Source: Porphyra umbilicalis
Taxonomy: Eukaryota; Rhodophyta; Bangiophyceae; Bangiales; Bangiaceae
Length of the DNA: 64,000 nt
Assembly: GCA_002049455.2 (NCBI GenBank)
Contig: KV918838.1
Coordinates: forward strand, 57,375 to 121,374
Direction: 5' to 3'
Numbering within the stretch: position 1 is the stretch's first letter; the number at the start of each line of letters is the position of its first letter. The notes under the pieces were generated by a model. It was not told the origin of the DNA and did no database searches. It was given only the letters and a program-made list of their open reading frames with translations. The position numbers and the translations under genes are program-made. Below, one piece after another: positions 47,363 through 58,800 of this stretch.

Positions 47363-47632
47363 TACAGCCGTTCTCCCAAAAACCCCGCACTGCAACTGTT
47401 GCAAAAGAGTTCCAAATCGGCCCATACGACCACGTACAGCCGTTCGCCTAAAAATCCCGCACTCCAACTGTTGCAAAATAGTTCCAAATCGCCCTCTGCG
47501 GGGTCGTAGAGGCCGATTTGGCACTCTTTTGCAACTGTTGGAGTGCGGGATTTTTGGGAGAACGGCTGTAGAGGCCGATTTGGAACACTTATCGGACAGG
47601 TGCAGTGCGGGATCCTTGGGAGAAGGGCTGTA
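47363..47632. repeat. Nested palindromic elements, copy 3
   Basis: A complete 136-bp TA-flanked element occupies 47435-47570 (TACAGCCGTTCGC to GAGAACGGCTGTA). It is preceded by a separate left arm starting at 47363 and followed by a diverged right arm ending GGGCTGTA at 47632, as if one copy had inserted into another. Internal sequence GGCCGATTTGG-ACTCTTTTG defines a different subfamily from the copies at 8.8 and 63.5 kb. Confidence 0.85.
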
Positions 47633-48067
47633 GTGGCCCTTTCAGTGCAACTGGGGCGGCCCTTCCTGTGCAACAGGGGCGTGCTCCTGTTCGTTGTTTA
47701 CCTGCATGGTGTGGGCCAACTTCATCGTGCCTGGCCAGCATGAGCGGCGCAGAGGGCATCAAATGGATGGGCGTTGGCATGGGCAAACGGTCGCTGCGAG
47801 AGCCCGGCGACCAGTCGGGCGTAACACTGCCGGCTGTGACATGGACGAAGGAGTCGGCCGGTCTGGCGTCCCGCCCATATGCACGCGTCATACGGTGACA
47901 CGACCATCCTGGACCCCGTATCTGAAAACGACGCGCCCTCATCGCCCTGGGCCACCCGCCCAATAGACTGAAGCCATAGCCCAGACTTCGTTTCGTGTGC
48001 GCGGCCAGCAGGTGCACAGGCGACACGGCACAAGGCAGACACCCAGCTCGAGGCCACGTCGCCCCAC
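47633..48067. other. Intergenic
   Basis: 3' side of ATE1; nothing recognised. Confidence 0.4.
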
Positions 48068-50740
48068 CTACCACTCCAACTCAAAGACGTACGCGGCCGA
48101 GGACGCGACGGCCACCCCCGCCTTGGCCGCAAACGCCGCCACGTCCCGCCGCAGGCGTGCCACGGCGGCGGCCACGATCGGCGCGGCGGGCAGTCGGCCA
48201 GGCCCCCCCCCGCGGCGCCCGCCGCCGCCGCCGCCCCCATTGGCCGCCGCGGCCGAGGCGGCCGCCCACGGCTCCACCTCCCCAAGCCGCAACCGCACGC
48301 AGCCGCCGCGCACAAACACAACGACCCACACGGCGGCGAGCGCGGCCGCGTCGAGGACCGGCACGGGCACGGCGGGCACGTCGGGCGACGACAGGCGGAC
48401 GACCGCGCCGTGGCCGCGCCCACCGTCGTCGCCCTCGTCCGAGCTGCCGTCCTCAAAAACCACGTCATTGGCAGTGTCGGTCATGTCAGCGTCGGTGGCG
48501 GCGGTGACGGCGGCGGTGGCGGCGGCGGTGGCGGTCACGGCGGCGCCCGCCGCCGGGCGGACGTCGATCGGCGCCCGCCCGTCGGCCCCCAACCGCCGCA
48601 CCGCGTCGGGGAGGGGCACCCACGTGCGCGTCGCTTCGCACAACAACTCAGACGGCACGTAGGCGCCCTTATAGGCCATCTTTGGGCATCCGTGGATGTA
48701 AAAGCCCATGTAGTAGTAGCGGAGGTCGGGGCAAACCGCCGCCAGGGCGGCCGTGTGCGCAATCTCCTGCAGCGCCGACAGGGACCCGAGCGACAGGTGC
48801 CCGTACGTGGGGGCGTAAAAGAGGTAGACGGACGACACGCAGCGGGGGAGGATGTCGAGCACGGCGACGGCAATGAGGGACCCATCCAACTCGTAGCGCG
48901 CGTGGAAGGTGCCGTACCCACAGGGGGGGGTGGCGGTAGTCGCCCGGTCCGCACCGTCGTCGCCACCGCCCCAACTGTCGGCGGGGGGTGGCAGCGGGGA
49001 CTCGACGAGGAAGCTGCGGTAGTTGGTCGGCGTGTAGCCGGTCGGGGACCGGTCGTGAATGGCCGCCTGGTAGGCCTTGTACAGCTCAAACTCGTCTTGG
49101 CGAAACACGGCGGGCGCCAACTTGACCTGCAAGCTACCCGCCCCGGTGCCGCCGCCGCCACGTCCAACACCGCCCGCCCGCCCATCGTCGCTACCGCTGC
49201 CGCCACCACCGCCCTCCCCGGCGGTGGCGCCGCCGCCGGGGCGGGCTCGCCGCCGCCCGCCGTCGGGGAAGTCCCCCCCTCCTGCATGCGCTCCGCGGGC
49301 CACCCGTTGGGGACCCCCCGCGGACACCCCCGCGCTGCCGACCCGACCCGCGACAGCAGCCGCTCTGTCTCGGTCGCGGCGGGCGGCGCCCCCCCCCCTG
49401 GCGCGCGTGCCGTGTCGGGGGCCGCCGCCGCGGCCGCGGCGGGCGCCGTCGCCGTCGCCGTTGCCGTGGCGCCCACGTCCATCGCGTCGTCGCCGTCCAC
49501 CCGCTCGCCGCCATCGGCGTCCCCGCCGGCGGCCGGCCGCAGCCACACATTGACAAAGCCCGGCGACGCGACAGCCACGTGCGTGACGCCCGCCACGGCG
49601 GCGAGGGCGGGCGCCACCGCCTCGGCCGCCGCCAGTTGGGCGGCCGTCGCCGCCGCGTGGGCGGCCGCCTTGGCGGCGAGGTGCTCGGCTTTGGTCGGCC
49701 GCCCGGGGGGGGGAGGGGGGGGGGGGCCCGCTGCCGCGCCGCGCGGGCCACCACAAACGCAACGTTGCAGGCGTAAGGCACGCCGTCGGGCGGGGGCGGG
49801 AGCGGGGGGGCCGCCGCGAGGCCGCCACCGCCGCCACCGCCGCCGCGGGCGCCACCACCGGCATCTGCGGCACCACCGGCACCACCACCCGGCCGCCACG
49901 GGCGCAGGGTGACCTTGGCGAGCGCCGTGGCGTCCGCGTCGGCAGGGGCGCCGGGCGGGGCTTTGCCCAGGGCGGCCGCACCCGCCTTGACGGCCGCCGC
50001 CAACGTTGCCGCCACTACCGCCGGGTCGCCATGGCTCGCGTCTGGCCGCCGTCGTCGGGCACGTTCTCGGCCCGCAGCATCTGGGGTGGCGCCCGCGGCA
50101 TTTGCCGCGCCTCCGCCATTGGCGCGAGGGCCCGCGCCCGCCCCCCCCCCCCCGCCCCCTCCTCCCCCCGTCTCCGGCGCCCGCTCAGTGGCGGCACCCC
50201 CCCCACCCCCTCCCCGGAGGCCAAGAGGCGGCGCAGTTTGGCCTGCCGCTTCCGCTGCGAGCGGCTCGGCGCAAAGTGGGTGGCCTCGAGGCGGATGACC
50301 AGGTGCTGGCAGCACGTCACGTCGTTGGCCAACTTGTACACGTACGTGCCCGAGCGGCGGTAGCCGGCGTCGAGGAGGTCATTATAGGTGGACGGCGCCA
50401 GGCGGTGGGCCACAAAGCCGCTCGCCCGAAAGGACGGCGTCGGGTGGCCACAGTAGCCACATGGCGACGTGGAGGTGGAGAGGAGCGCGAGGATGTCAGT
50501 TGGGAGGCGGCGCGGGGGGGAGCCCCCGCCTGCGGGTGGGGGGGGGGCATTGGCGCCCGCTGGCAGTGGCCACCAGTTGGGGGTGGGTGGAGAGGAGGGA
50601 GCGGCGATACTCTGGCGCCCGTACTGGGATGGTTGTTCCGGGCTGGCAACGTAGCCAGCAGATGGCGGTAGAGGGCCGGACGTGCAAAGGCCAGCAAGCA
50701 GAGTGCCAGCGGTGCAGCAGCTCTGTCCGCGCCCATCCAT
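48068..50740 (-). CDS. ATE1: Arginyl-tRNA-protein transferase ATE1 with ArgRS-like middle segment (frame breaks)
   Basis: ATE1 transfers Arg from Arg-tRNA to N-terminal Asp/Glu/oxidised Cys, marking proteins for the Arg/N-degron pathway. The N-domain lies about 50250-50465: CGYC (50450-50461), YNDLLDAGYRRSGTYVYKL and VTCCQHLVIRLEA, so the four cluster-binding cysteines (C-x2-C and CC) are present. The C-domain lies about 48600-49130: FRQDEFELYKAYQAAIHDRS, GTFHARYELDGSLIAVAV, CVSSVYLFYAPTYGHLSLG and YYYMGFYIHGCPKMAYKGAY. Between them, 49500-49800 carries PYACNVAFVVARAARQ and VTHVAVASPGFVNVWLRP, resembling the N-terminal Add-1 domain of arginyl-tRNA synthetase. The frame changes at C/G runs (50141-50153, 49704-49726 and once between about 49120 and 49400), each fixed by one added base. 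TAG is at 48068. The start (CCAATGG at 50740) is uncertain; upstream ATGs in frame exist. Confidence 0.9.
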
Positions 50741-51342
50741 TGGGCGGTCTACGGCGCCAAGGGCAGGCGGATCGAGAGCGGCTTTCCGAGATGTAAGCAA
50801 TTGGGTCCTCACTTGATCTATGTCCTGCCCCATTCTTTGCCCCCCTCCCTCCCCCCATCCGCACGCCATACAAGTCGCGCTGTACTGACGTTCGTTTTTT
50901 TCCTCCATGTGTTTCACGTCCTTCCCCGTTCCCCCCCCGGCCCCTGCCAGAGTGTTTACTCATCTCTTGTTCATTTCTTGAGGCATCTGGCGGCCTCCGC
51001 TGTCGACCTCCCCCTGCGTGTGGCGGCGCGCCGGGTGCTGTGCTTGTTTGCTTTGCTGACCATTGCTTTATACTGAGAACCATACGACAAAGATGAAGAT
51101 ATCAAATGGGAACCGACAATGGGGACGCGACAACTGGAGAAGAGAAAAAGACACAGCGACAACTGGGGAAGAAAAAAGGGACCCAACGCAGTACACGTGG
51201 CACCTCTTGGACGGTATGTCCGACGCGATCGAGGTGCCGCCACGTATTGACATGAAGGGGAAAACGTTCAGTGTGATACAGTCTACACGCTACACAACAC
51301 AGACAAGCCACGACACGCACCTACATCAAAAGAGATGTACTA
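50741..51342. other. Intergenic
   Basis: Probable ATE1 promoter and 3' side of the next gene; nothing else recognised. Confidence 0.4.
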
Positions 51343-52281
51343 CTAGCGCTTCTCACTTCGAATACACGCAGCCTCGGTCTCACTCCGAAGGAGCGAAGCC
51401 TCACGTACAACCATTGTGCGCAGTGCCTCACGCCGCGCAACCTCATCGGGGTCACCGCGCCCACGCTCTTGTTCGTACCACGCGGGCCCCCCACCACCAC
51501 CACCCCACTTGCCCCCGCCGCCGATGACGTTCTCATCCTTCTCAACCTTGACGTGTGCCCCCGGCTCAACCTTCACGGTAAATCCCGTGAGGTTCTTCGC
51601 GATGGCCTCGGGAGAAGACAGTGTGGGTGCCATTGGCTCGACCTTGAACTTCATAGTGTTCATACGCTGCAAGAACAACGAGGAAGCCCTCCCGGTCCCG
51701 GGCACGTACACGACCGGATTCTGAACACGGAGGGGAGTGGCGCGCGGGACGGGTGGTAGCAGCCCCGTGCCAACAGCCGCGTTGGCAGCCCCTGTGCTAG
51801 TCGGGTACAGTAGGGCGCAAGCTGCGACCCACCCAATTGTGTCGAACGACCGCGCGCCCTCGCCGACCACAGAGTTTGTCGGCGACGCCTCCGCCGCGGC
51901 CGCCGGCATTCGCCGCGTCAGCGCGTCGCATGTCGTGGACGCGGCCTTGCACCGCCGCATGCGCCGCCGCCGCCGTCGCTCACGCGCGGCGACTCTCTTG
52001 GCCACCCACATAGTGGCGACCTCAAAGTTGCTCGCGGCGGCAGCGACCTTCTGCTCCTTCCGACGTCGTCCGCGCTTGCGCAAGGTAGACTCGGCGGCAG
52101 CAAGGGCGACCGCCGCCTGCTCGTCGCTCGGGTCGACCGCGGCTGCGACTGCCGCGTTCCTCACAAGGAAGACTAGCTTCCACTCCCCGTCGGACAGGCC
52201 GCACCCCATCCCGGACGAAGAGGTGTCCGAAGGCTCCGTGGACTCCCAGTCCGAAGCCGTCGGGGACGTGGACGACGACAT
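51343..52281 (-). CDS. Unknown basic protein with three SUMO-type motifs
   Basis: 312 residues, not recognised. The start at 52281 (ACCATG, MSSSTSPTASDWESTEPSD) opens a Ser/Thr/acidic N-terminus. LSDGEWKLVFLVRNAAVAAA precedes a strongly basic helical region (LRKRGRRRKEQK, then RVAARERRRRRRMRRCKA) likely to bind nucleic acid and serve as nuclear signal. The C-terminal third contains FKVEP, VKVEP and VKVEK within about 35 residues (51540-51648), each fitting the hydrophobic-K-x-E sumoylation consensus. A basic DNA-associated nuclear protein regulated by SUMO is inferred. The open frame reaches 52746, but upstream sequence is tandem-repeat DNA. Neighbours are the accessory-looking genes to the right. 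Confidence 0.6.
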   Translation of the reverse strand: MSSSTSPTASDWESTEPSDTSSSGMGCGLSDGEWKLVFLVRNAAVAAAVDPSDEQAAVALAAAESTLRKRGRRRKEQKVAAAASNFEVATMWVAKRVAARERRRRRRMRRCKAASTTCDALTRRMPAAAAEASPTNSVVGEGARSFDTIGWVAACALLYPTSTGAANAAVGTGLLPPVPRATPLRVQNPVVYVPGTGRASSLFLQRMNTMKFKVEPMAPTLSSPEAIAKNLTGFTVKVEPGAHVKVEKDENVIGGGGKWGGGGGGPAWYEQERGRGDPDEVARREALRTMVVREASLLRSETEAACIRSEKR

Positions 52282-53471
52282 GGTCACCCCTACACGGTGC
52301 GCCGGTGTCGTGCCGTAGCTCGCGCGCAAGTCCGCACCACACAAGACGACACGGTGCCTCGCGGCGCACCGCCACCGCTCCGCTGCCACAACGGCCCTCC
52401 GCCACCGCTCCGCCACCACAGCGGCCGTGGTCTGACGCGGCAGCGTCGACACGGCGGCCGCGACCGCGTATGTCACGGGCACACGGAAGCAACGCCGACA
52501 GCGGCCGTACAGCGGCCACCGGACGCGCGCGGCCGCCGGACGCGCGCGGTCGTCGCGACAGCGTGCGCCACAGGCGCACAGCAAGATGTGACAGCGTCGA
52601 CACGGCGGCCGTACAGCGGCCGCCGGACGCACACGGAAGCGACACCCACAGAGGCGGTACAGCGGCCGCCGGACGCGCGCGGTGACCCGCAACACACGCC
52701 GCACAGCGACTGCAATAGGCCAGTGTGCGACCACAGCACGGACCACATGGCGCCTGACACCGTACAGCCGCCCGCTTCACGCGGTGTGCGCCTCCCCCAT
52801 CTACGCCAACCAGTCGCCTTCATCCTGTGCAGGTGTCTGTCCGCACGCAGAGCCCCACCCGTGACGGGTGACGGAACGGGTCGGGCCTCGGCATCCCGTC
52901 GGCGAGGCATTCGGCACACTCAAGTCCCGGCGCTTTAGGATCCCCTCTGTCCGAGCAGCGGTCGCACCATAAATGACATTCGGTGGCCTGCGTCGTGGCG
53001 CGACAAAATAATGTGCTTGCTGGGGGGCACCCAATATGCGACGATGGGGTGGCCATTGCAGCCCCCACCGCAACGGTCAGTCACGTCGGCCAGAGGCAGC
53101 CCTCGCTCGTTGTGGGTGGAAATATACAGCATCCTCCAGTTCCCAGGGCTGTTGAGGGAGCACTTGCTAAATTTTTTGGCGGCACACGACGCGTCCCGGT
53201 GCCGGCGCCGGTGATCACACAGCCAGCCCGTGTTCCGCTGCTACCCGTCGGGACGCCTGACCGAGACCAGGGGGTGCATCGTCTACAGACACGCACGTCG
53301 CATGACCCCCCCCCCCCCCCCGCTCCCCCATCCTTCTGCCCCCCGCATAGTCGGTCCACCCGTCACCCACCCACCAACACACGCCACCGACCCGCCCCCT
53401 CCACCCACAAACCCACCCACCAACCCCCCCTCCCCGTACCACCCGCTCGTCGACAGACGTCGACCGTGAAA
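52282..53471. other. Repeat-bearing intergenic region
   Basis: 52440-52690 contains imperfect repeats built around a CAGCGGCCGCCGGACGCGCG phrase (at about 52512, 52616 and 52659) and a CACGGAAGC phrase (52478, 52630), spaced roughly 150 bp. 53300-53440 is C-rich leader before the next gene. No gene recognised. Confidence 0.5.
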
Positions 53472-54842
53472 ATGCCCGGTCGCCGGCCTCCAGACGAGGC
53501 TATCCGCACCTGGGGTGCGGGCGCCAAGCGTATGCGGCGGCAGAGAGTGCAGTTTGAGACGGCATGGTCGGCGATGCAGACGGCGACGGCCGAAACGCAC
53601 TCGTCTCGCATGCGGGACTTGCACGACACTTTGCGGCGGCTGCAGGACACTCGGGGCGCACTCCTTGCCTTTATCCGCGCGGCGCCTCCCGGCCAGCCCG
53701 GACGCGGCAACGCCGAAGCCGCGGCCACCAAGTTCGCCCTGTTTGTGGATGCCTGTGTGGCCCATGTTGGGACACTCCAAGTTGGCCACCCCCCCCACGC
53801 GACACCATCCCCAGTGGTTGGCGAAGGGTCTGGCGCCCCCTCCGCCGCCTGCGTACCGGCAAGAGGACTGGTCGGTGTGCCGGTGGTGGACGGTGAACCG
53901 TCGCAGCGTCTACCGGCGGCGACCGTCCATGCGTGTGACGACCCCACGGAACGCGCGCGAGACTATGGCACGCCGGCAAGGGGAGCGGGGACCGTATGTT
54001 GGGCGGCCGCCACTCCTTCTAATGTGCGTACCGTAGCGGGCGCGTCGTGGGTAGGTGGGGCGGACGACGGAGATGCGTCCCAAGTACGGGCCGGGGGCGC
54101 TCCATCGTCGCCATCCAGCCAGTCGCCACCGGGTACACCTGGTGTGGGCGAGGGACAACCGGTGGGCGTCATCAAACGGGTGGCGCTTACAAGTCTCGCG
54201 GTGCCAGCGGGCACCGTGTCTGGGGCCTCGGTCGCCCCTCCGGCGACTGCTTTGGGGGCACACGAAGCTGCCGGAGGCAACGCCGCGGCAACGTCGTCAT
54301 CACCTGTAGGCGACCACTTGGTGGCCGTCCTCCATGCGCCGCTGGTTGCCGCGGCAATTGAACAACACGTGCTGTTACAGCACCTGCCTCCGTCGGACGG
54401 TGCGTTGTTTTTGGAGGTGCAAACAGCCATGACGCGAATGGCAGCAAGTGCCGTGACATCGACGTCGACCGCCACCCACCAGCGCGCGTGCCGGGACGCC
54501 GGCGCGGTCATGGTGACTCTGGTACGAGGGCTCAAGGCCAGGGGGTACGGCCCGCACCCGGGGCGTCGGGTCACCGCACCCCCCCCGTGCCGGGTGCCCC
54601 TTCACCCCCCGAGCCAGTCGGGGCGACTGTCACGGCGGGGGAGGCTCCCGCTACGGGGGGGGGGCGACTACTCTGGCGGGTACACACGCGGTGGTCAGTG
54701 TACCGGACGGTCGGGCCCCACTGGGAGATTGTGCGTCACCCGTGACCAGGACAGCGCACGTGGAGAAAGTCGTCATGTCGCCAATGGGACAGCCCTCCGT
54801 GACACCCGCACACGGGAACATGGTCGCAACGTCGAAGGGTGA
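53472..54842 (+). CDS. Unknown protein of the accessory block
   Basis: 456 residues, unrecognised. The start at 53472 (GAAAATGCCC) gives MPGRRPPDEAIRTWGAGAKR. The first about 100 residues are helical and basic (RMRRQRVQFETAWSAMQTA, MRDLHDTLRRLQDTRGALLA, KFALFVDACVAHVGTLQ). A long Gly/Ala/Pro/Ser-rich middle follows, then a second helical part (VAVLHAPLVAAAIEQHVLLQ and AMTRMAASAVTSTSTATHQRA, ending VTLVRGLKARGYG), and a Gly/Arg-rich tail. Two helical modules joined by a linker suggest a binding or assembly protein. The frame is also open upstream to 52983. A real gene is likely because the two helical parts keep heptad-like hydrophobic spacing. Confidence 0.5.
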   Translation: MPGRRPPDEAIRTWGAGAKRMRRQRVQFETAWSAMQTATAETHSSRMRDLHDTLRRLQDTRGALLAFIRAAPPGQPGRGNAEAAATKFALFVDACVAHVGTLQVGHPPHATPSPVVGEGSGAPSAACVPARGLVGVPVVDGEPSQRLPAATVHACDDPTERARDYGTPARGAGTVCWAAATPSNVRTVAGASWVGGADDGDASQVRAGGAPSSPSSQSPPGTPGVGEGQPVGVIKRVALTSLAVPAGTVSGASVAPPATALGAHEAAGGNAAATSSSPVGDHLVAVLHAPLVAAAIEQHVLLQHLPPSDGALFLEVQTAMTRMAASAVTSTSTATHQRACRDAGAVMVTLVRGLKARGYGPHPGRRVTAPPPCRVPLHPPSQSGRLSRRGRLPLRGGGDYSGGYTRGGQCTGRSGPTGRLCVTRDQDSARGESRHVANGTALRDTRTREHGRNVEG

Positions 54843-55170
54843 CGTGGGGCATGCGCAGCAATGAGCTTGGGGGGAAGTGAACGCTTTCCCCTGTGTCTTT
54901 GGTGTCCCCAGAGGCCTCATTGCCTTTTCCTCAGCGTACCCTCATTCCCTTTATCTTGGCTGCCCTCGGTTCTGGCGACCCCCACACCGCCACCGCACGG
55001 AGCCGCCACCCGTCACCGACCATGGCGGCGGCACCTCTCTCGCAACCGCGTAATCGAGTCAACACGGTCGCTACGATGCGTGCCGGTAAATTGATCAGAT
55101 ATTTTCGACACGCATCAGTTGGAGTGTGGGAATTCGGAGAGAACGGCCGTAGAAGGTCTTTTCGACAGCA

Positions 55171-55290
55171 AGACCGACACTTTGACCTAGTGAGCGACAC
55201 TTTAACCCACTGACCGACACTTTGACCCGCTGACCGACACTTTAAGCCAGTGACCGACACTTTAACCATACGATGGACACTTTAACCCCT
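55171..55290 (+). repeat. 20-bp tandem repeat, left array (6 units)
   Basis: Six units of exactly 20 bp with consensus TGACCGACACTTTAACCCAG, preceded by TTTTCGACAGCAAG. The same unit occurs four times at 63855-63934 in the same orientation. Just upstream (about 55108-55157) is a remnant arm of the TA-flanked element family (GTTGGAGTGTGGG, GAGAGAACGGCCGTA). Confidence 0.93.
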
Positions 55291-55502
55291 GTAATCGACA
55301 GTTCATCCCTATGCTCCATACTTCGAACATTGATTCGACCTGTCTGTAAGCCCTGGTCGCGACCCTCTGCATCCGAATTGAAACGGGACGCAACGCCAGC
55401 ATCCATTGCCACGCAATGGACACCGGGCCTTCGCCCAGCGCCCGAGCTGCACTTGCCGTGTACGACCATCGCGCCTGTTCCCGAACCCTCGCACCCCCCC
55501 CC

Positions 55503-55803
55503 CGCACCTTCCTCTCATCCCTGTTGCCGGCCTGTCACCCCCGCACCGCCTGTGCCTGTCTGGCTCCGCACCCCCCCGCCCGCACCTTCCTCTCATCCCT
55601 GTTGCCGGCCTGTCACCCCCGCACCGCCTGTGCCTGTCTGGCTCCACACCCGTGCGCCCACATCTTCCTCCCATCCCTGCTGCCGCCTGTCACCCCCGCA
55701 CCGCCTGTGCCTGTCTGGCTCCCACCCCCCGCCCACATCTTCCTCCCATCCCTGCTGCCGACCTGTCACCCCCGCACCGCCTGTGCCTGTCTGGCTCCGC
55801 ACC
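55503..55803 (+). repeat. 74-78-bp tandem repeat, four units
   Basis: C-rich units each containing CACCCCCGCACCGCCTGTGC and CTGTCTGGCTC; the first two are 78 bp and nearly identical, the last two have small deletions. It lies directly upstream of the start codon at 55854 and is probably promoter or 5' UTR, although it is open in the same frame. Confidence 0.88.
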
Positions 55804-55853
55804 CGTGCGCCCCTTCCACGGCTGGCTTCCCGACGGAGGCCAGCGCGTTCACG

Positions 55854-58800
55854 ATGGACGGCTCGGACGCGACAGCTGGGGCCCTTCCGTCCGCTGCACC
55901 CCTGTCTTCGGTGCGAACACTCGCCGAACGCGTGGACGGGCGACATGGGTCCGCGGCGGCCGGAGACCGCCACAGTGTCTCTGTGGCCGACGTGACGGCA
56001 GACTGCGTGGACGTGTCATCCATTCTGTCGCATGGCGTCGGTGCACACGTGACCACTGTGCTTGTCGAGCGCTTCAAGTGGTCCTACTTTCTTCACGCGG
56101 ACAACGCAGACGTCGTGCAATTATTGGCGCGCCTGGGTCGCCAGCTTCTACGTACTACCGAGGCCTCCCCGGTGACACTACCGGTTTTTGACCGCCTACT
56201 GTCGAGCCTCATCTTCCCGACGGTGAACGCACGAGTATGGGCTGCGCTGAGGACGGGCGACTCCCCGCACGTCGGGGCGTCAAGTAGCGTTGACGCCCTG
56301 CCCATGGTGACAAGGGGGCCAACACAAGTCGCGGCTGCACGCCCACCCCTCGCCGCAGAGGTACCGTTTTCACAAGCTTCCAGTGCAATGGTGACGCACG
56401 AGCGTGGGGCTGTCGTGGCGCCCACTCCAGCGTCCGACGCCCTGCGACCTGTCGCCGACCACGCTCCCGTCGCTGTCGTCGACATCACGCTGGTCGCCCT
56501 CGTGTGTGACATCCTCCTTCTCATTCTCGAGGCCGGACAGTCTGTGGCGCTCCACCCTTTGTCGGCGTCATGTTGGCTCTTTCTGCAGGGTGCCCTTTCC
56601 CGCGGTCGGTGGCCTCCGCAGGCGGGTGCTATGCTGCGCGCAGCATGTCAAAGAGACGTCAGCGTCGTTTCAAAGGCCGTTACAACCTTTGCTGGGGTCG
56701 ACGCACACGCCCGTGGCCGGGGTGAGGACCCTCCGACTGAATATCCGGACGGGCTCGGACATCTGCGCGAGCTCCACACCATGATATGGTTTGGCTTGGC
56801 GCAGACCCTGGACAAGGCAGACGCGGCCTGCGCTTCCAGTTTTGCTTGTGACCTGGACACGGTCAGCCTTTTTAGTGCGCTCCCCGGTGTGTTGGCGCTC
56901 ATCCCCCCGTCGTACGCCCCCACCGGGAGCGCGCTGTGGTTCTGGTGTCGGGCTCTGTGTGACGTCGCTGCACGCATCCTTGACGCTGTGAACGCGACGG
57001 CGCAGTCGGTACTCGGCAGTGGAACGCTCTTCCAAGGGTCCGACGCCGACTATGATGGGGAACGTCGAGAACTGATTATGCGAGACGCGCTTGGGTGGCT
57101 GCTCTCCCCACCTCCGCCATCAGAGGACGCTAGCAGCTTGCCACGTGCTGCAGTGTCGCTCATCAAGACGGAGATTGGGTTGGTCTCGGGAGGGGGGGGG
57201 GCTGCGGGGCACGATTGGCGTTGGGGGTCTGGGGCGTGTGTCATCACCCTTGCTCGTCTGCTTTCTACCGGTACCCGCCGACTAATGCCACATGCGGTGG
57301 CCGTCGTGAGCCTGTCGGCGCTCAAGTTGTTGGACGTCGCGGCTTCCCAGTACGCCTTGCACCCGGGGGACCGCACGCCGCTGGCGCTGTTTGGGGCGTG
57401 TGCCGCGTTTGCCGACGCGAGTCGCACGTGCGGTGCCTCGGCTTCTGCTCGTCGTGCGGACGGCGACGGGGCCGGCGGGGGCGGGGGCGGGCCTACAATG
57501 CACGCTCACGACGACCTCCGTGCCACGGTGGAGGCACTGCGGGGTGTTGGCGACGTTGCGTGGAGCGTGCCAGCAATTGAGAACGTGCTCAAGGCCGTCT
57601 TAATGCGCTGTGTTCGCGCATTGGCGAACTCACGGCGCATTGCACATGGCAGCTGGGCGGAGGCGGAGCACACGTACAAGGCGGACGTCGTTGGCACCTT
57701 CTTCGATGCTCTACCCTGGCTCTGGGCAGCTGCACACGGCGCGGCGGGTGGTATCCCGGACAGCACTGAGATGATGCTGTGGCGGGTAGTGGGACACATA
57801 TTCTCACCCAAGCTGCGGTCGTCATCAAAGGGGCGGCGACCACTGTTCCCCTACTCGCGGCGCATCGTCATTTCCGCATTGGCGCACATGGCGGCCGCAG
57901 GGAACCTGCGCCGGACCGATAAGTGCCGGACCATGGTCGTCGAGTTTCTCCCCACACTGCAGCAGTACCAAAACTCCCTGAAGCGGACGGGAAAGTCGGC
58001 CCAATGGCTTGGCATTCACTCCAACTTGCTGGCCTGGGTGCAAGAGGCGGTCGCGACGGCAGCGGTCGACCCAGACACCATTGACAATACGGGGGGTGCA
58101 AGTGGTGGTGGCGCAAGTGGTGGCGGTAGCGGCGGAAGCGCTGGCGTCGGTGACGCAGTCGGTGCAGTGGACGGCAGCAGCGACGGCGCCTGCGCGGCCC
58201 GTACTGGTGGTTCCGGTGGTGGTGGCAACATGGACATCATTCTTCCCGCTGACGATGCCGGTGGCGACCGTGGTGGCAGGGACGGGCGTGACGTCATTGA
58301 CGTCGATCGAGTGCGTGCTGCCACTGACAGCAGCGGGGCCGACACCGGCGACGTGGTCGACATCGACGGAGCGGACGGTGGCCGTGTGGATGGGGACGGC
58401 GGGGATGGTAATGGTGGCGGTGGCGACGTCGTCGTCGACCTGTGCAGTGAGGACGATGACGAGGTGGAGCTGATGGCTGTGTTTTTAGCACCACGACCGC
58501 TGCAGCCACCGCCAGTGTCGGGGGCGCTGCTTGAGGCATGTCGCCCCCGCCGCCGTTTTGCCGACACGGCGGGTGTATCGACGGTGTTTGACGTCGACAC
58601 CATGGACGTTACGGACGTGGACCACGTGCAGGGGCCACGGCCATCTGAGGTCCCGCGAGCACCCCGGGTGTCCGCAAGGCGGATGACACAGTCACCACCA
58701 CTGTCCCCGGTTCTACCTGCGTCGGCGGTACCGCCGTCGCCTTTGGAGCGGCCGCGGTCCCCGGTTCTACCTGCGTCGGCGGTACCGCCGTCGCCTTTGG

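Noticed and set aside
55416-55853. Extended N-terminus of the large ORF with Cys/Pro repeats
   Set aside because: The stretch is a C-rich tandem repeat with indels between units. The first credible start, in good context, is at 55854.
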